From assembly GCA_965208975.1 (NCBI GenBank), contig CBDBQH010000003.1:496001-560000 (forward strand): a DNA stretch of 64,000 nucleotides. Reading direction: 5' to 3'. Below are positions 43,236 through 51,869 of this stretch, piece by piece. The DNA comes from G963663315 sp965208975 (GTDB taxonomy: Bacteria; Pseudomonadota; Gammaproteobacteria; Arenicellales; Poriferihabitantaceae). A program made the translations under genes and the position numbers. The notes under the pieces are model-generated. The model was not told where the DNA came from. It did not search any database and saw only the letters and a list, made by a program, of their open reading frames with translations. Each line of letters begins with the position of its first letter. The stretch's first letter is position 1.

Positions 43236-43648
43236 AATCAGCGGACCAACAGAGTGTACAAATTGAAAGTAGTAATTTCATTTTGTACATTTCAGGCTGA
43301 TAAACTTCCCAACCAAACCTCCCGAAGCGGTTGCGAATTCATACAGCTGCCCGGCATGATATTCTCACTTGGGCAAATTACTCTCGCCTGTCAGAAACAA
43401 TGTTGTCCCAATGAATTCTATGTACATAAGACATCAGACTTGGAATGCCGGCCTCGTAATCAGCCCCTCCGATTCGCCAGATATAACCGATTGGCTCATT
43501 TTCTACCCTCAAGTTTCGTCGTAGACGAATGATACCATACACACAGATGTCCTCCTGATAAGGTACTTCCGTTTTCACGATTCGCTTATAATAACTGCCA
43601 CCAATCCGGTATTGTAATCCTGTTGCTCACTATTCTCTATCACGACCT
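43236..43648. other. Region between aat and glnE
   Basis: About 410 bp separating divergent genes. The one plausible coding sequence is the 54-aa minus-strand frame at 43378-43542. I see no tRNA or clear promoter elements. Confidence 0.5.
43378..43542 (-). CDS. Possible small protein with strong ribosome site
   Basis: 54 codons from GTG 43542, preceded by AGGAGG eight bases upstream, an unusually good Shine-Dalgarno for this window. The peptide has GYIWRIGGADYEAGIPSLMS and ends in a charged tail. The frame stays open further upstream, but that part precedes the ribosome site. No family recognised. Confidence 0.4.
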   Translation of the reverse strand: MYGIIRLRRNLRVENEPIGYIWRIGGADYEAGIPSLMSYVHRIHWDNIVSDRRE

Positions 43649-46537
43649 ATGGCTCACGGGTACAACCATCATAAAGTGACATCTGCCAACCTGCCCCAAC
43701 CACTCAAACAGGATGCAAAGCGGCAATGGAGACGGTTTGTGGAATCCATGACCCGCGGCGGACTGGTCAACAGCAGGACAGAAGCATTGCATCGTTGCCA
43801 GTCCCGCCCGGAGTTGCAAGCGGTCTGGGCTTGCAGTGATTTCATCAGCCAGACCTGTATTTCCGACCCCATGCTGTTGATTGGCCTGCTTGAAAGCGGA
43901 GACCTGGACCGATCGTACTCACCCGGCGGCTATCGCGGCGTAATCGCTGAACGCATCGGAACCTGTGCCGATGAGGAGGCTCTGCATCGGAAATTGCGTC
44001 AGTTACGGCGGCGGGAGATGGTGAGGATTGCCTGGCGGGATCTGGCCGGGTTTTCGAACCTGGAAGAAACCATGAGCGATCTGTCGGCGCTCGCGGAGCA
44101 GGCCATCGGTCTGGCTCTTGCCCACCATTCCCGCTGGCTGTCACAAAGGCTTGGCAAGCCATACGGCGTCAATGGGGAGGCGGCGGAGATGGTAGTCCTG
44201 GGGCTGGGTAAACTGGGCGGTTCCGAACTGAACTACTCCTCGGACGTGGATCTGATTTTCGCCTATGATCACCCTGGAAATACTCATCCGGAGTCGGGGC
44301 GCGATGGCGTGGACAACCAGGTTTACTTCATCAAACTGGGACAGAAGATCATCTCGGCGATCGCGACGGTGACCGCGGATGGCTTTGTGTTTCGTACCGA
44401 CATGCGCTTGCGGCCAAACGGCAGTAATGGCCCTTTGGTATTGTCCGGTTCCGCCATGGAGCACTACTATCAGACCCATGGTCGTGACTGGGAGCGCTAC
44501 GCACTGATCAAGGCTCGCCAGGTAGCTGGCGATGAGAATGCCGGACGGGAGATTCTGGCTACCCTGAAACCGTTTGTCTACCGCAAGTATCTGGATTTTG
44601 GCGCATTTGACTCTATCCGGGAGATGAAAGGCATGATCGAACGGGAGCTTGAACAGGCTGACTCCGACCAGAATATCAAGCTGGGCTGGGGTGGCATCCG
44701 GGAAGTGGAGTTTCTGATCCAGAGCCATCAACTGATTCGGGGTGGTCGTGAACACCTTCTGCAAACCCCCTCTGTGTATGCGGCGATGGACACTTTGAGG
44801 AAGCTCCAGGTGATTGACGGCGAGTCTTGCGCCAGGCTAACCGCGGCCTATCGGTTTTTCCGGAACACCGAACACCGTTTGCAAATGACCCGGGACAGAC
44901 AAACCCAGATGCTGCCGCAATCACATCCCGCTCAGCTCCGGCTGGCATGGAGTATGGGTTTTGACAGTTGGGACCACTATGTCGAACAGCTCGACGCACA
45001 TCGCAACCTGGTTCACAGCCAGTTTCGGATGATTCTGGATGAGGCCGTGGATTCATCAGGCAACCACCACCGGCAGAAGCAACTGGTTGATCTGTGGCAA
45101 GGGAAGCTGGACGAATCGCAATCCGGCGAAGTCCTGGGACAGGTCGGGTTCGGGGCTTCAAACTCAACTCCGCAGCTGTTAAAGGCGTTTCGGGAAGGCC
45201 GGCTTTATCAGGCTTTCTCCGGCATTGAGCGCGACCGGATAGACCGCCTGATCCCGCTGGCGTTAAGGGAAGCCGGTACGCACAACGATAGCGGGCGCGC
45301 AATGGCTGCATTTATCCGTGTGATTGAAGCCATTGGGCGACGTTCAGCTTATCTCAGCCTGCTGATCGAAAACCCGATCGCGCTGAAGCAACTGCTTCAT
45401 TTATGTGCTGCCAGTCCATGGCTATCACGTCATATCGGCCTCCACCCGGTGATCCTTGATGAACTGATCCATCCGATTCTGGATATAAGGAGCCGGGACG
45501 ACCGGGAACTGGAAAATGAACTGGATCGTCGGTTGGCTCAGCTGGAGGCGGATGATGCGGAAGGCCGCACCCATGCGTTACGTGAGTTTCAGCATGCCCA
45601 GGTGCTTCGTATTGCGGCGGCAGACGTGTCGAGAGTATTGAGCGTGGCGGATATCCACCGGGCGCTGGTGCAGTTGGCGGAAGTATTGCTGAGCCGGGTA
45701 TTTGACGATGCCGTTCGGTTTGTTGAAGGCAAACAGGGGGCGGCTCCCTGTGTTGGTGGAGTGATTGCTTATGGCAAGTTCGCCAGTGGCGAGCTGGGTT
45801 ATCATTCGGACCTGGATGTCGTGGTCTGCTATGATACGATGCTGGCGGACAATCCCGTTTCCAGAAGTCAGGCCGAATACTTTTACAGCCGTGTGGGACA
45901 AAGGCTGGTGCATCTGCTGAGTACCAGAACCCAGGCCGGACTGCTGTATGAAACGGATATGCGGCTCCGTCCGGGCGGACGCAGCGGCACCCTGGCGGTT
46001 TCACTTTCGGGATTTTTCGATTATCAGGTGAATGATGCCTGGACGTGGGAGCATCAGGCGCTGGTTCGCGCCCGCATAGTGGTCGGCAACCGGGATCTGG
46101 TTAATCAGTTCGAACAGGCGCGGACGACGATTCTGACGATGCAGCGGGAGCCGAATCAACTGGCCGATGACATTACCGGGATGCGCCGCAAGATGATTCA
46201 GGAAAACTGCAAATCAACCGAACAGATGTACGATATCAAGCTGGATGAGGGCGGCATTGTTGATATCGAATTTCTGATTCAGTACTGGATTTTGCGTCAT
46301 GCCCACGACTGTCCGGCTCTGACTGAACCCAGAACCACCGCAGATTTGATCGAAGCCCTGATTGCCCATGACATGATCGATGCCCTGAACGGAGAACGAC
46401 TGCTGACCGACTACCAGACCTATCTGCGCCATTCTCTGGACCTGAAACTGATGGACCGCCCGGTTCTGATCGAACAAGGGGCGTTACTGGCCGAGCGGCA
46501 GGCGGTGAAAGAAGTCTGGCAACAGGCTTTTGGTTGA
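43649..46537 (+). CDS. glnE: Glutamine synthetase adenylyltransferase/deadenylase
   Basis: 962-aa bifunctional enzyme that switches glutamine synthetase off and on in response to PII state. Two nucleotidyltransferase halves are visible: GLGKLGGSELNYSSDVDLIF near residue 190 (deadenylase half) and YGKFASGELGYHSDLDVVVC near 705 (adenylylase half), each followed by a DMRLRP motif (FRTDMRLRPNGSNG, YETDMRLRPGGRSG). Length matches the family. It is first in a run glnE-ilvE-zinc finger-heptosyltransferase, with a 123-bp gap to ilvE. Confidence 0.95.
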   Translation: MAHGYNHHKVTSANLPQPLKQDAKRQWRRFVESMTRGGLVNSRTEALHRCQSRPELQAVWACSDFISQTCISDPMLLIGLLESGDLDRSYSPGGYRGVIAERIGTCADEEALHRKLRQLRRREMVRIAWRDLAGFSNLEETMSDLSALAEQAIGLALAHHSRWLSQRLGKPYGVNGEAAEMVVLGLGKLGGSELNYSSDVDLIFAYDHPGNTHPESGRDGVDNQVYFIKLGQKIISAIATVTADGFVFRTDMRLRPNGSNGPLVLSGSAMEHYYQTHGRDWERYALIKARQVAGDENAGREILATLKPFVYRKYLDFGAFDSIREMKGMIERELEQADSDQNIKLGWGGIREVEFLIQSHQLIRGGREHLLQTPSVYAAMDTLRKLQVIDGESCARLTAAYRFFRNTEHRLQMTRDRQTQMLPQSHPAQLRLAWSMGFDSWDHYVEQLDAHRNLVHSQFRMILDEAVDSSGNHHRQKQLVDLWQGKLDESQSGEVLGQVGFGASNSTPQLLKAFREGRLYQAFSGIERDRIDRLIPLALREAGTHNDSGRAMAAFIRVIEAIGRRSAYLSLLIENPIALKQLLHLCAASPWLSRHIGLHPVILDELIHPILDIRSRDDRELENELDRRLAQLEADDAEGRTHALREFQHAQVLRIAAADVSRVLSVADIHRALVQLAEVLLSRVFDDAVRFVEGKQGAAPCVGGVIAYGKFASGELGYHSDLDVVVCYDTMLADNPVSRSQAEYFYSRVGQRLVHLLSTRTQAGLLYETDMRLRPGGRSGTLAVSLSGFFDYQVNDAWTWEHQALVRARIVVGNRDLVNQFEQARTTILTMQREPNQLADDITGMRRKMIQENCKSTEQMYDIKLDEGGIVDIEFLIQYWILRHAHDCPALTEPRTTADLIEALIAHDMIDALNGERLLTDYQTYLRHSLDLKLMDRPVLIEQGALLAERQAVKEVWQQAFG

Positions 46538-46660
46538 CAGAGCGAAGGCCGGTGGTTTATTTTACAGACCGAATTGCGAGAACCTTGAACTGGAGCATAA
46601 ACGTGGATACAGCGCCTGCGGGAAAAACATTGACAGAAAAGCCGGTCACCGGAGAGTGTC

Positions 46661-47581
46661 ATGTCATTCAGTGACCGCGATGGAGTCATCTGGATGGACG
46701 GGGAGATGATTCCCTGGCGGGACGCCACCACTCATGTGCTGACCCATACCCTGCATTACGGGATGGGCGTGTTCGAGGGAGTGCGAGCTTACAGGACGGC
46801 GGGAGGCACCGCGATTTTTCGTCTTCGGGAGCATACCCAACGGCTGTTCCAGTCCGCCCATATTCTGGGCATGGATATCCCTTTTGACCAGCAGACGCTG
46901 ATTGACGCCCAGATTGAGGCGATCCGACAGAATCATCTGGAAACCGGGTATTTGCGCCCGATGGCCTTTTATGGATCGGAGGGAATGGGCATCCGGGCCG
47001 ACAATCTGAAGGTACATGTCATCGTGGCCGCCTGGGAATGGGGGACGTATCTGGGCGAAGATAGCCTTCGAGCCGGTATCCGTGTGCGGGTATCATCATA
47101 CACTCGCCATCATGTCAATGTCGCGATGTGCCGGGCCAAAGCCAATGGACACTATATCAACTCGATGATGGCGCTGCAGGAAGCCATCAACACGGGCTAC
47201 GATGAAGCGCTCATGCTGGATACCAATGGTTTCGTGATGGAAGGCAGTGGTGAAAACCTGTTCATTGTACGGGACAACGTAATCTATACCCCGGATCTGA
47301 CTTCCGCTCTTGACGGTATCACTCGCAGTACGGTTATCCGGATCATCGCGGACGAGGGACTGGAACTGGTTGAAAAACGGATTACCCGCGATGAGGTCTA
47401 TATTTGCGACGAAGCCTTCTTCACCGGCACCGCGGCGGAGGTCACGCCCATCCGTGAACTGGACAACCGCAAGATTGGCAGCGGCTCCCGCGGGCCGGTT
47501 ACCGAGCGAATCCAGTCGCGCTTCTTCGATGCTGTGCACGGCCGTATCCGCGAATATGAAGATTGGTTGACCTATGTCTGA
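46661..47581 (+). CDS. ilvE: Branched-chain amino acid aminotransferase
   Basis: Class IV PLP enzyme that transaminates Leu, Ile and Val with 2-oxoglutarate. Features are MDGEMIPWRDATTHVLTHTL, YGMGVFEGVRAY, the PLP-lysine region CRAKANGHYINSMMALQEA, and GSGENLFIVRD, DGITRSTV and FFTGTAAEVTPI. Length (306 aa) is normal. Its end overlaps the next gene by 8 bp. Confidence 0.95.
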   Translation: MSFSDRDGVIWMDGEMIPWRDATTHVLTHTLHYGMGVFEGVRAYRTAGGTAIFRLREHTQRLFQSAHILGMDIPFDQQTLIDAQIEAIRQNHLETGYLRPMAFYGSEGMGIRADNLKVHVIVAAWEWGTYLGEDSLRAGIRVRVSSYTRHHVNVAMCRAKANGHYINSMMALQEAINTGYDEALMLDTNGFVMEGSGENLFIVRDNVIYTPDLTSALDGITRSTVIRIIADEGLELVEKRITRDEVYICDEAFFTGTAAEVTPIRELDNRKIGSGSRGPVTERIQSRFFDAVHGRIREYEDWLTYV

Positions 47582-47840
47582 GTTCCACCGACCGGAAACG
47601 ACCGCAAAGACTCCGGCAAGCGGCAGCGATGTGCCCAATGATCGTGACCGGGTTGAAATCACCGCGGCGGACCTGCCACTGCATTGCCCGATGCCCGGTA
47701 AACGCCTGTGGGATTCCCACCCCAAAGTCTATTTGCCGATTGAAGACAGCGGGCAGGAACTCTGCCCTTATTGCGGAACGCTTTATGTACTCGAGGCCCC
47801 GGATACCACCCCCCACCACATCCGCTTGCGCGGATTGTGA
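47574..47840 (+). CDS. zf-CHCC zinc-finger protein with repeat-encoded tail
   Basis: 88 aa. The C-terminal half has the zf-CHCC pattern (LHCPMPGKRLWDSHPKVYLP then ELCPYCGTLYVL), the domain of the small NDUFS6-like proteins found beside waaF and ilvE in many proteobacteria. The last 12 or so residues (from about DTTPHHIRLRGL) and the stop fall in a dispersed palindromic element (47803-47887), so the native C-terminus has been replaced. It overlaps ilvE by 8 bp. Confidence 0.85.
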   Translation: MSEFHRPETTAKTPASGSDVPNDRDRVEITAADLPLHCPMPGKRLWDSHPKVYLPIEDSGQELCPYCGTLYVLEAPDTTPHHIRLRGL

Positions 47841-47887
47841 CTCCCCCTCAAAGCCTGTCCCCGGCTTGATCGGGGAGAGGAGTGATT
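47803..47887 (+). repeat. Composite palindromic element spanning a gene end and a gene start
   Basis: Order: ATACC, C-run, ATCCGCTTGCGCGGATT, GACTCCCCCTCAA, CCGGCTTGATCGGGG, AGTGATT. The same order appears in reverse complement at 61013-61065 with a shorter middle; the first half recurs at 60246-60287 and the second at 60629-60669. It covers the zinc-finger stop and the GTG at 47882. Confidence 0.82.
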
Positions 47888-48919
47888 ATCGGTCCGCAAC
47901 TGACCTTGGCTGATACCCGAATCCTGGTAGTTGGCCCTTCCTGGGTCGGTGATATGGTGATGGCTCAAAGCCTGTTCAAGATCATCAAAGCCGGTTCACG
48001 GGAAGCCCGTATCACGGTACTTGCGCCCGCATGGAGCGCCCCGATCCTGAAAAGAATGCCCGAAGTCGACGCGACCATCGAGATGTCGGTCGGTCACGGC
48101 AGACTTCAGCTCGGCGCCCGCAGAAGACTGGCGCGAAGCATCCGCCAATATCGTTTTGATCAGGCGATCGTAGTGCCGGGGTCTTTCAAGTCGGCGCTGA
48201 TTCCCTGGTTCGCGGGCATCCCGAAACGCACCGGGTTTGTCGGCGAACAACGCTGGGGGTTGCTGAATGATATCCGGCGCCTGGATGAGCGGGCGACCCC
48301 TGCAAATGTACAGCGTTACGCCTCGCTCGGAATGGACCGGGAACAAACGATCTCGGGAATGCCTCCATATCCGGAATTACAGATTGACCAGACGCAGCTA
48401 GACGCAACCCTGTCCCGATTCGGATTGACACTCGACAAGCCGGTACTGGCCTTTTGTCCGGGAGCGGAGTACGGTTCCGCCAAGCGCTGGCCAGCCGAAC
48501 ATTTTGCTCAAGTCGCCCGAGACCGGATGAAGGCGGGTTGGCAAGTCTGGATTTTTGGCGCTAAAAATGATCAGCCGATCGCCCGACAGATTAATCACCT
48601 GAACGCGGACGGCTGTGTTGACCTGACCGGGCAAACCCGCCTCGAAGAAGTCGTGGACCTGATTTCCTGTGCCCGTTATGTGGTGACCAGTGACTCCGGG
48701 CTGATGCATGTCGCCGCCGCGACAGGCAGGCATGTGATCGCCCTGTACGGAGCGAGCAGCGCCGATTTTACCCCGCCGTTGACCGACCGCGCCGACCTGT
48801 TGAATCTCAATCTTGAATGCAGCCCGTGTTTTGAACGGGAATGCCCGCTCAAACACCACCACTGCATGACCCGACTGACCCCGGACCGGGCGCTTTCGAA
48901 AATCGGCCCCGGCATATAA
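47882..48919 (+). CDS. waaF: ADP-heptose:LPS heptosyltransferase II
   Basis: GT9 glycosyltransferase that adds the second heptose to the LPS inner core. ILVVGPSWVGDMVMAQSLF, then FCPGAEYGSAKRWPAEHFAQ and TSDSGLMHVAAATGRHVIAL followed by YG identify it. Length about 345 aa. GTG 47882 lies inside a repeat element whose GGGGAGAGG may act as the ribosome site. TTG 47906, which gives MADTRILVVG, better matches family N-termini and is the alternative. Confidence 0.92.
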   Translation: MIIGPQLTLADTRILVVGPSWVGDMVMAQSLFKIIKAGSREARITVLAPAWSAPILKRMPEVDATIEMSVGHGRLQLGARRRLARSIRQYRFDQAIVVPGSFKSALIPWFAGIPKRTGFVGEQRWGLLNDIRRLDERATPANVQRYASLGMDREQTISGMPPYPELQIDQTQLDATLSRFGLTLDKPVLAFCPGAEYGSAKRWPAEHFAQVARDRMKAGWQVWIFGAKNDQPIARQINHLNADGCVDLTGQTRLEEVVDLISCARYVVTSDSGLMHVAAATGRHVIALYGASSADFTPPLTDRADLLNLNLECSPCFERECPLKHHHCMTRLTPDRALSKIGPGI

Positions 48920-48979
48920 TGACTCAATCACAAACCTGAAGACTCCCGGTCTGCGGGGAAGTACTGTGCGCCGGCTCGA

Positions 48980-50254
48980 TTACAGAATGACAAACGGCGG
49001 AGAAATATCCTTGTGGTCGAAAGCCTGGAAGGATTCGGTGGCTTCCGGATTGAACTGCCCGTTCCACTGCAACCGGGCCATCCCGCTTGCGCTGACCCAC
49101 TCCCGGGCCACCTCACTACCTTCGCCCAACGCTTCCTGGGCGTATTTTTTCACCTGGACGACTTGACTGATATCGACCCGAACATCCGGTCGGAAGTCGG
49201 TCGCGAACCGGCCACCCTGATGGACCGGCATCATCAGCAGAATTCCATGGTGGCCTGTTTTGTTGAATTTTCCCTGTAGCCTGAGGGCCGCGCTGACTAT
49301 CGGGTCATCGGCATCGGCAGGCCGAGAGATACAGCTGGTAATAATTGTGGTCTTGCGCTTGAACGGCAGTACATTGAGCTCATTGACCGCGGTTATCGGT
49401 TGAATGGAAAATGTAGGGTAGTCGGCCAGAACCTCCTGCAGTATATTCACTCCGTACCCACGGTCGCGCTCAAGAAATACGGTGACGCGGCTGCCGCTTT
49501 TCAGTTTTTTCGCAACCAGACCAAGAGAACAGGTGATGATATCTTCTGCGGTGTTCGTCACAATAAACAGGTGGTTTCGGGCGGCCTGCTCATGGCGATC
49601 AATCAGAAACCGAAGCAGGGTTTCTGACATCTTGTTGTAGTGCTCAAGATTGCGTGTGTTGTGGCTGATCTGACCGATTTGCGCTTCAACCGTTTTCCAT
49701 CCCGCCGTGTGCATGCGCAGCATCACATCCAGGTCCGCGCCATAACCGTCGGTCAGTTCACGGATGGCGATACGCGATCGGTCAAACAGGAACAAGCCGG
49801 AATTGACCGCGCGAATATGCAACAAGCCGGGGAACATAATGGCAATGGCGGGATTGACCATCAAACGGGTCATGGGCATATTGTCGTTGGCGTCAAACCA
49901 CAATCCCTTGACCAGCCCCACTCCCGGGCCGACAGCGCCATGCAACCTCTCCACCAGGGTCGGGCTGAACCCGGAAAGGTCGGCATCGAGTTTTACAACC
50001 CAGTCATTACGCGCCGCGGTATAACCTGTCCGCAATGCGTTGCCCTGCCCGGCAGCCGGTTCATCCAGAACTTTGGCGCCGGCCTCCCTGGCGACCCCCG
50101 CCGTGTTATCGGTGGAACCGTTATCGACCACGATCACTTCATCAACCAGGGGGCATGAGATTGCGGACATGACCACCGTAGCGACGGTGTCCCGCTCGTT
50201 GCGCGCGGGAATGACCACTGAAATGGCGGGCGGTTTTTCGAATGCTTCGCTCAT
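48980..50254 (-). CDS. GT2 glycosyltransferase fused to a degenerate PIG-L-like domain
   Basis: 424 aa. Residues 1-235 are a GT-A family 2 transferase (SVVIPARNERDTVATVVMSA, VIVVDNGSTDNTAGVA, VKLDADLSGFSP with the DxD), closest in feel to glucosyl-3-phosphoglycerate or dolichol-phosphate type enzymes. Residues about 245-385 look like a PIG-L deacetylase fold (HLFIVTNTAEDIITCSLGLV, KLKSGSRVTVFLER) in which the metal motif HPDDE has become NTAED, so deacetylase activity is unlikely. GAGG precedes the ATG. The sulfotransferase upstream suggests a modified surface sugar. Substrate unknown. Confidence 0.75.
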   Translation of the reverse strand: MSEAFEKPPAISVVIPARNERDTVATVVMSAISCPLVDEVIVVDNGSTDNTAGVAREAGAKVLDEPAAGQGNALRTGYTAARNDWVVKLDADLSGFSPTLVERLHGAVGPGVGLVKGLWFDANDNMPMTRLMVNPAIAIMFPGLLHIRAVNSGLFLFDRSRIAIRELTDGYGADLDVMLRMHTAGWKTVEAQIGQISHNTRNLEHYNKMSETLLRFLIDRHEQAARNHLFIVTNTAEDIITCSLGLVAKKLKSGSRVTVFLERDRGYGVNILQEVLADYPTFSIQPITAVNELNVLPFKRKTTIITSCISRPADADDPIVSAALRLQGKFNKTGHHGILLMMPVHQGGRFATDFRPDVRVDISQVVQVKKYAQEALGEGSEVAREWVSASGMARLQWNGQFNPEATESFQAFDHKDISPPFVIL

Positions 50255-50324
50255 ATTTTCCTCGTATTCACTGATTCACTTACGTGCAGGTATCAGTCAA
50301 TCAAACCCCGAAAAAGTTCCATTC

Positions 50325-51071
50325 TCACATCCGTTGATAATTGAACTGCTGGAAATCCTTGCGATATATCCTGTAAACCAGATCCTCAATCTCGTCAGTA
50401 TAGCAGGCATTCAGTTGCTGTTCCGAGTTTGTCGCATGACGGTCTTCCCTCCCCCAGAATGTCCGGAATCCTGGATTGATCATACCCAGTACGGATTCAA
50501 GGTCTTCTTCCAGCGACTCAAAACGTCCGATAAAATCATAATGTATCTGATCCTGAAAGGTCTGGTAATACTGAACCCGCCAATGCTGATCCATTGCACA
50601 AATGGATTGTCCAGCCACTGCACGGACAAATTCCCCGAAGGACACCGGACGGCCCAGATCCTCCGGGTCGAAGCCAAGCTGCCTGAGTATCCCCTTTTTT
50701 GCCGGCATATTGTTTTCGATTTTATCGAGCCAGGCCGACAATAGCCGGCTGTATGGATTCCTGACAAAACAGAATTTAATCACATCTAGCCGTTTGATGT
50801 AGCGGCTGAAGGATTTGACTTGGGCCGGACGAATCAACGGAGAGAAAATCCGGGTATGCAGGTCAACCAGATCTTCGGGGTGATAATCCGGGTCGTCCAG
50901 TTCCATCCGTTGAAGAATCAACTTGATGGTGGAACAGGCAACTTTCGCGTTTTCCGCGTAGATATAGTGGTACTTGAGAGAAATATTGACCGTGTAGTCA
51001 AACTCTTCGGCAGGGATATGGACAGTAAAAGGAGCGATATCCGAACAAAACTGATTCCATAATTTCGTCAT
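50325..51071 (-). CDS. Carbohydrate-type sulfotransferase (Sulfotransfer_2)
   Basis: About 248 aa. The PAPS-binding pair is visible: YAENAKVACSTIKLILQR (5'-phosphosulfate loop) near residue 40 and KFCFVRNPYSRLLSAWLDKI (3'-phosphate site) near 105. It would sulfate a glycan, perhaps the product of the adjacent glycosyltransferase 70 bp downstream. ATG 51071 is preferred over a TTG at 51095, which lies in a palindrome. No signal peptide, so a cytoplasmic sugar acceptor is expected. Confidence 0.85.
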   Translation of the reverse strand: MTKLWNQFCSDIAPFTVHIPAEEFDYTVNISLKYHYIYAENAKVACSTIKLILQRMELDDPDYHPEDLVDLHTRIFSPLIRPAQVKSFSRYIKRLDVIKFCFVRNPYSRLLSAWLDKIENNMPAKKGILRQLGFDPEDLGRPVSFGEFVRAVAGQSICAMDQHWRVQYYQTFQDQIHYDFIGRFESLEEDLESVLGMINPGFRTFWGREDRHATNSEQQLNACYTDEIEDLVYRIYRKDFQQFNYQRM

Positions 51072-51079
51072 GGTCGGGG

Positions 51080-51093
51080 GAGTATATATACTC
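51080..51093. promoter_or_regulatory. 14-bp palindrome upstream of the sulfotransferase
   Basis: Perfect inverted repeat GAGTATATATACTC just before the sulfotransferase start. It could be an operator or -10 region; no regulator is identified. Confidence 0.35.
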
Positions 51094-51107
51094 AATCCTG
51101 TGGGTTT

Positions 51108-51869
51108 TCAGGATGAATTAGAATTATTTTTGGGTTTTCTGCTTTCGGAATTAAAACGGACTAATTTCTCCCAGTCAATTTTCCCATCATCTTTGCAAAA
51201 TGTATCCACGAACTCTCTGATGAATTTATTGAGCATTTGTGAGTAAGAATCCATAAACTCATCGTTCTTTTCTTTGGCTTTATGTCCAAGAGGCTCAATG
51301 ATTCTTGTGAACAATTCACTATCCCCGGATATGAACTCCCAAAATCTCTGACCACAATATTTATAATAGTCACCCTTATCTGGTTTGTTGTCCCTTCCAT
51401 AGCAACACCCGTTTACAGCAACTATATTCAATTTTGAATTACTGGTTCTCAATGTTCTTTTAGCCGTTTTGAAATCCGTTACCATTTTGGCTATTTGTGA
51501 GCTATTACCCCAATTTGGTCCCGATTTAATTGCTACGATATATCTCGTGTTGTCGCTTTCAAATTCAAGATCAATACCTCGTATTCCAGACTTATGTCCA
51601 CTATGGACCTTGTTATTGATAAAGATAGCAAGCCCTTCCAGCCAATCACCGAAGATTGTTTCTTCGTTAGATGAAATATGCGCGTCCGCCAGCCCTCTTA
51701 CAATCTGATCAGCAGTCAGCACATATTTAGCTTTGAAAAGATATGGGTTTTTCCGTTGTAGAACTTTCGATAACTTTAGCTTGTCAAGACTTTGGATACG
51801 TTTTCGATGAAAAATACCAATATTTTCTTCAACGTATTTTAATACGTCATCAGGATTCAGCTTTTTCAT
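51108..51869 (-). CDS. Type II restriction endonuclease, PmeII-like
   Basis: About 253 aa. The N-terminus LNPDDVLKYVEENIGIFHRK and LSKVLQRKNPYLFKAKYVLT are those of the PmeII-like endonucleases. The metal site appears to be GIDLEFES and YIVAIKSGPNWG, a D...(x)-I-K-S variant of PD-(D/E)xK. It overlaps the end of the methyltransferase by about 20-40 bp depending on start (ATG 51869 or ATG 51887), so both are made from one transcript, methylase first. Low G+C relative to neighbours suggests recent transfer. Specificity unknown. Confidence 0.75.
   Translation of the reverse strand: MKKLNPDDVLKYVEENIGIFHRKRIQSLDKLKLSKVLQRKNPYLFKAKYVLTADQIVRGLADAHISSNEETIFGDWLEGLAIFINNKVHSGHKSGIRGIDLEFESDNTRYIVAIKSGPNWGNSSQIAKMVTDFKTAKRTLRTSNSKLNIVAVNGCCYGRDNKPDKGDYYKYCGQRFWEFISGDSELFTRIIEPLGHKAKEKNDEFMDSYSQMLNKFIREFVDTFCKDDGKIDWEKLVRFNSESRKPKNNSNSS

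Noticed and set aside
44141..46004. Several 200-codon frames opposite glnE
   Set aside because: Shadows of glnE; Pro/Arg/Ser-rich with no domain character.
49013..50744. Plus-strand frames opposite the glycosyltransferase and sulfotransferase
   Set aside because: Antisense to genes with clear catalytic motifs.
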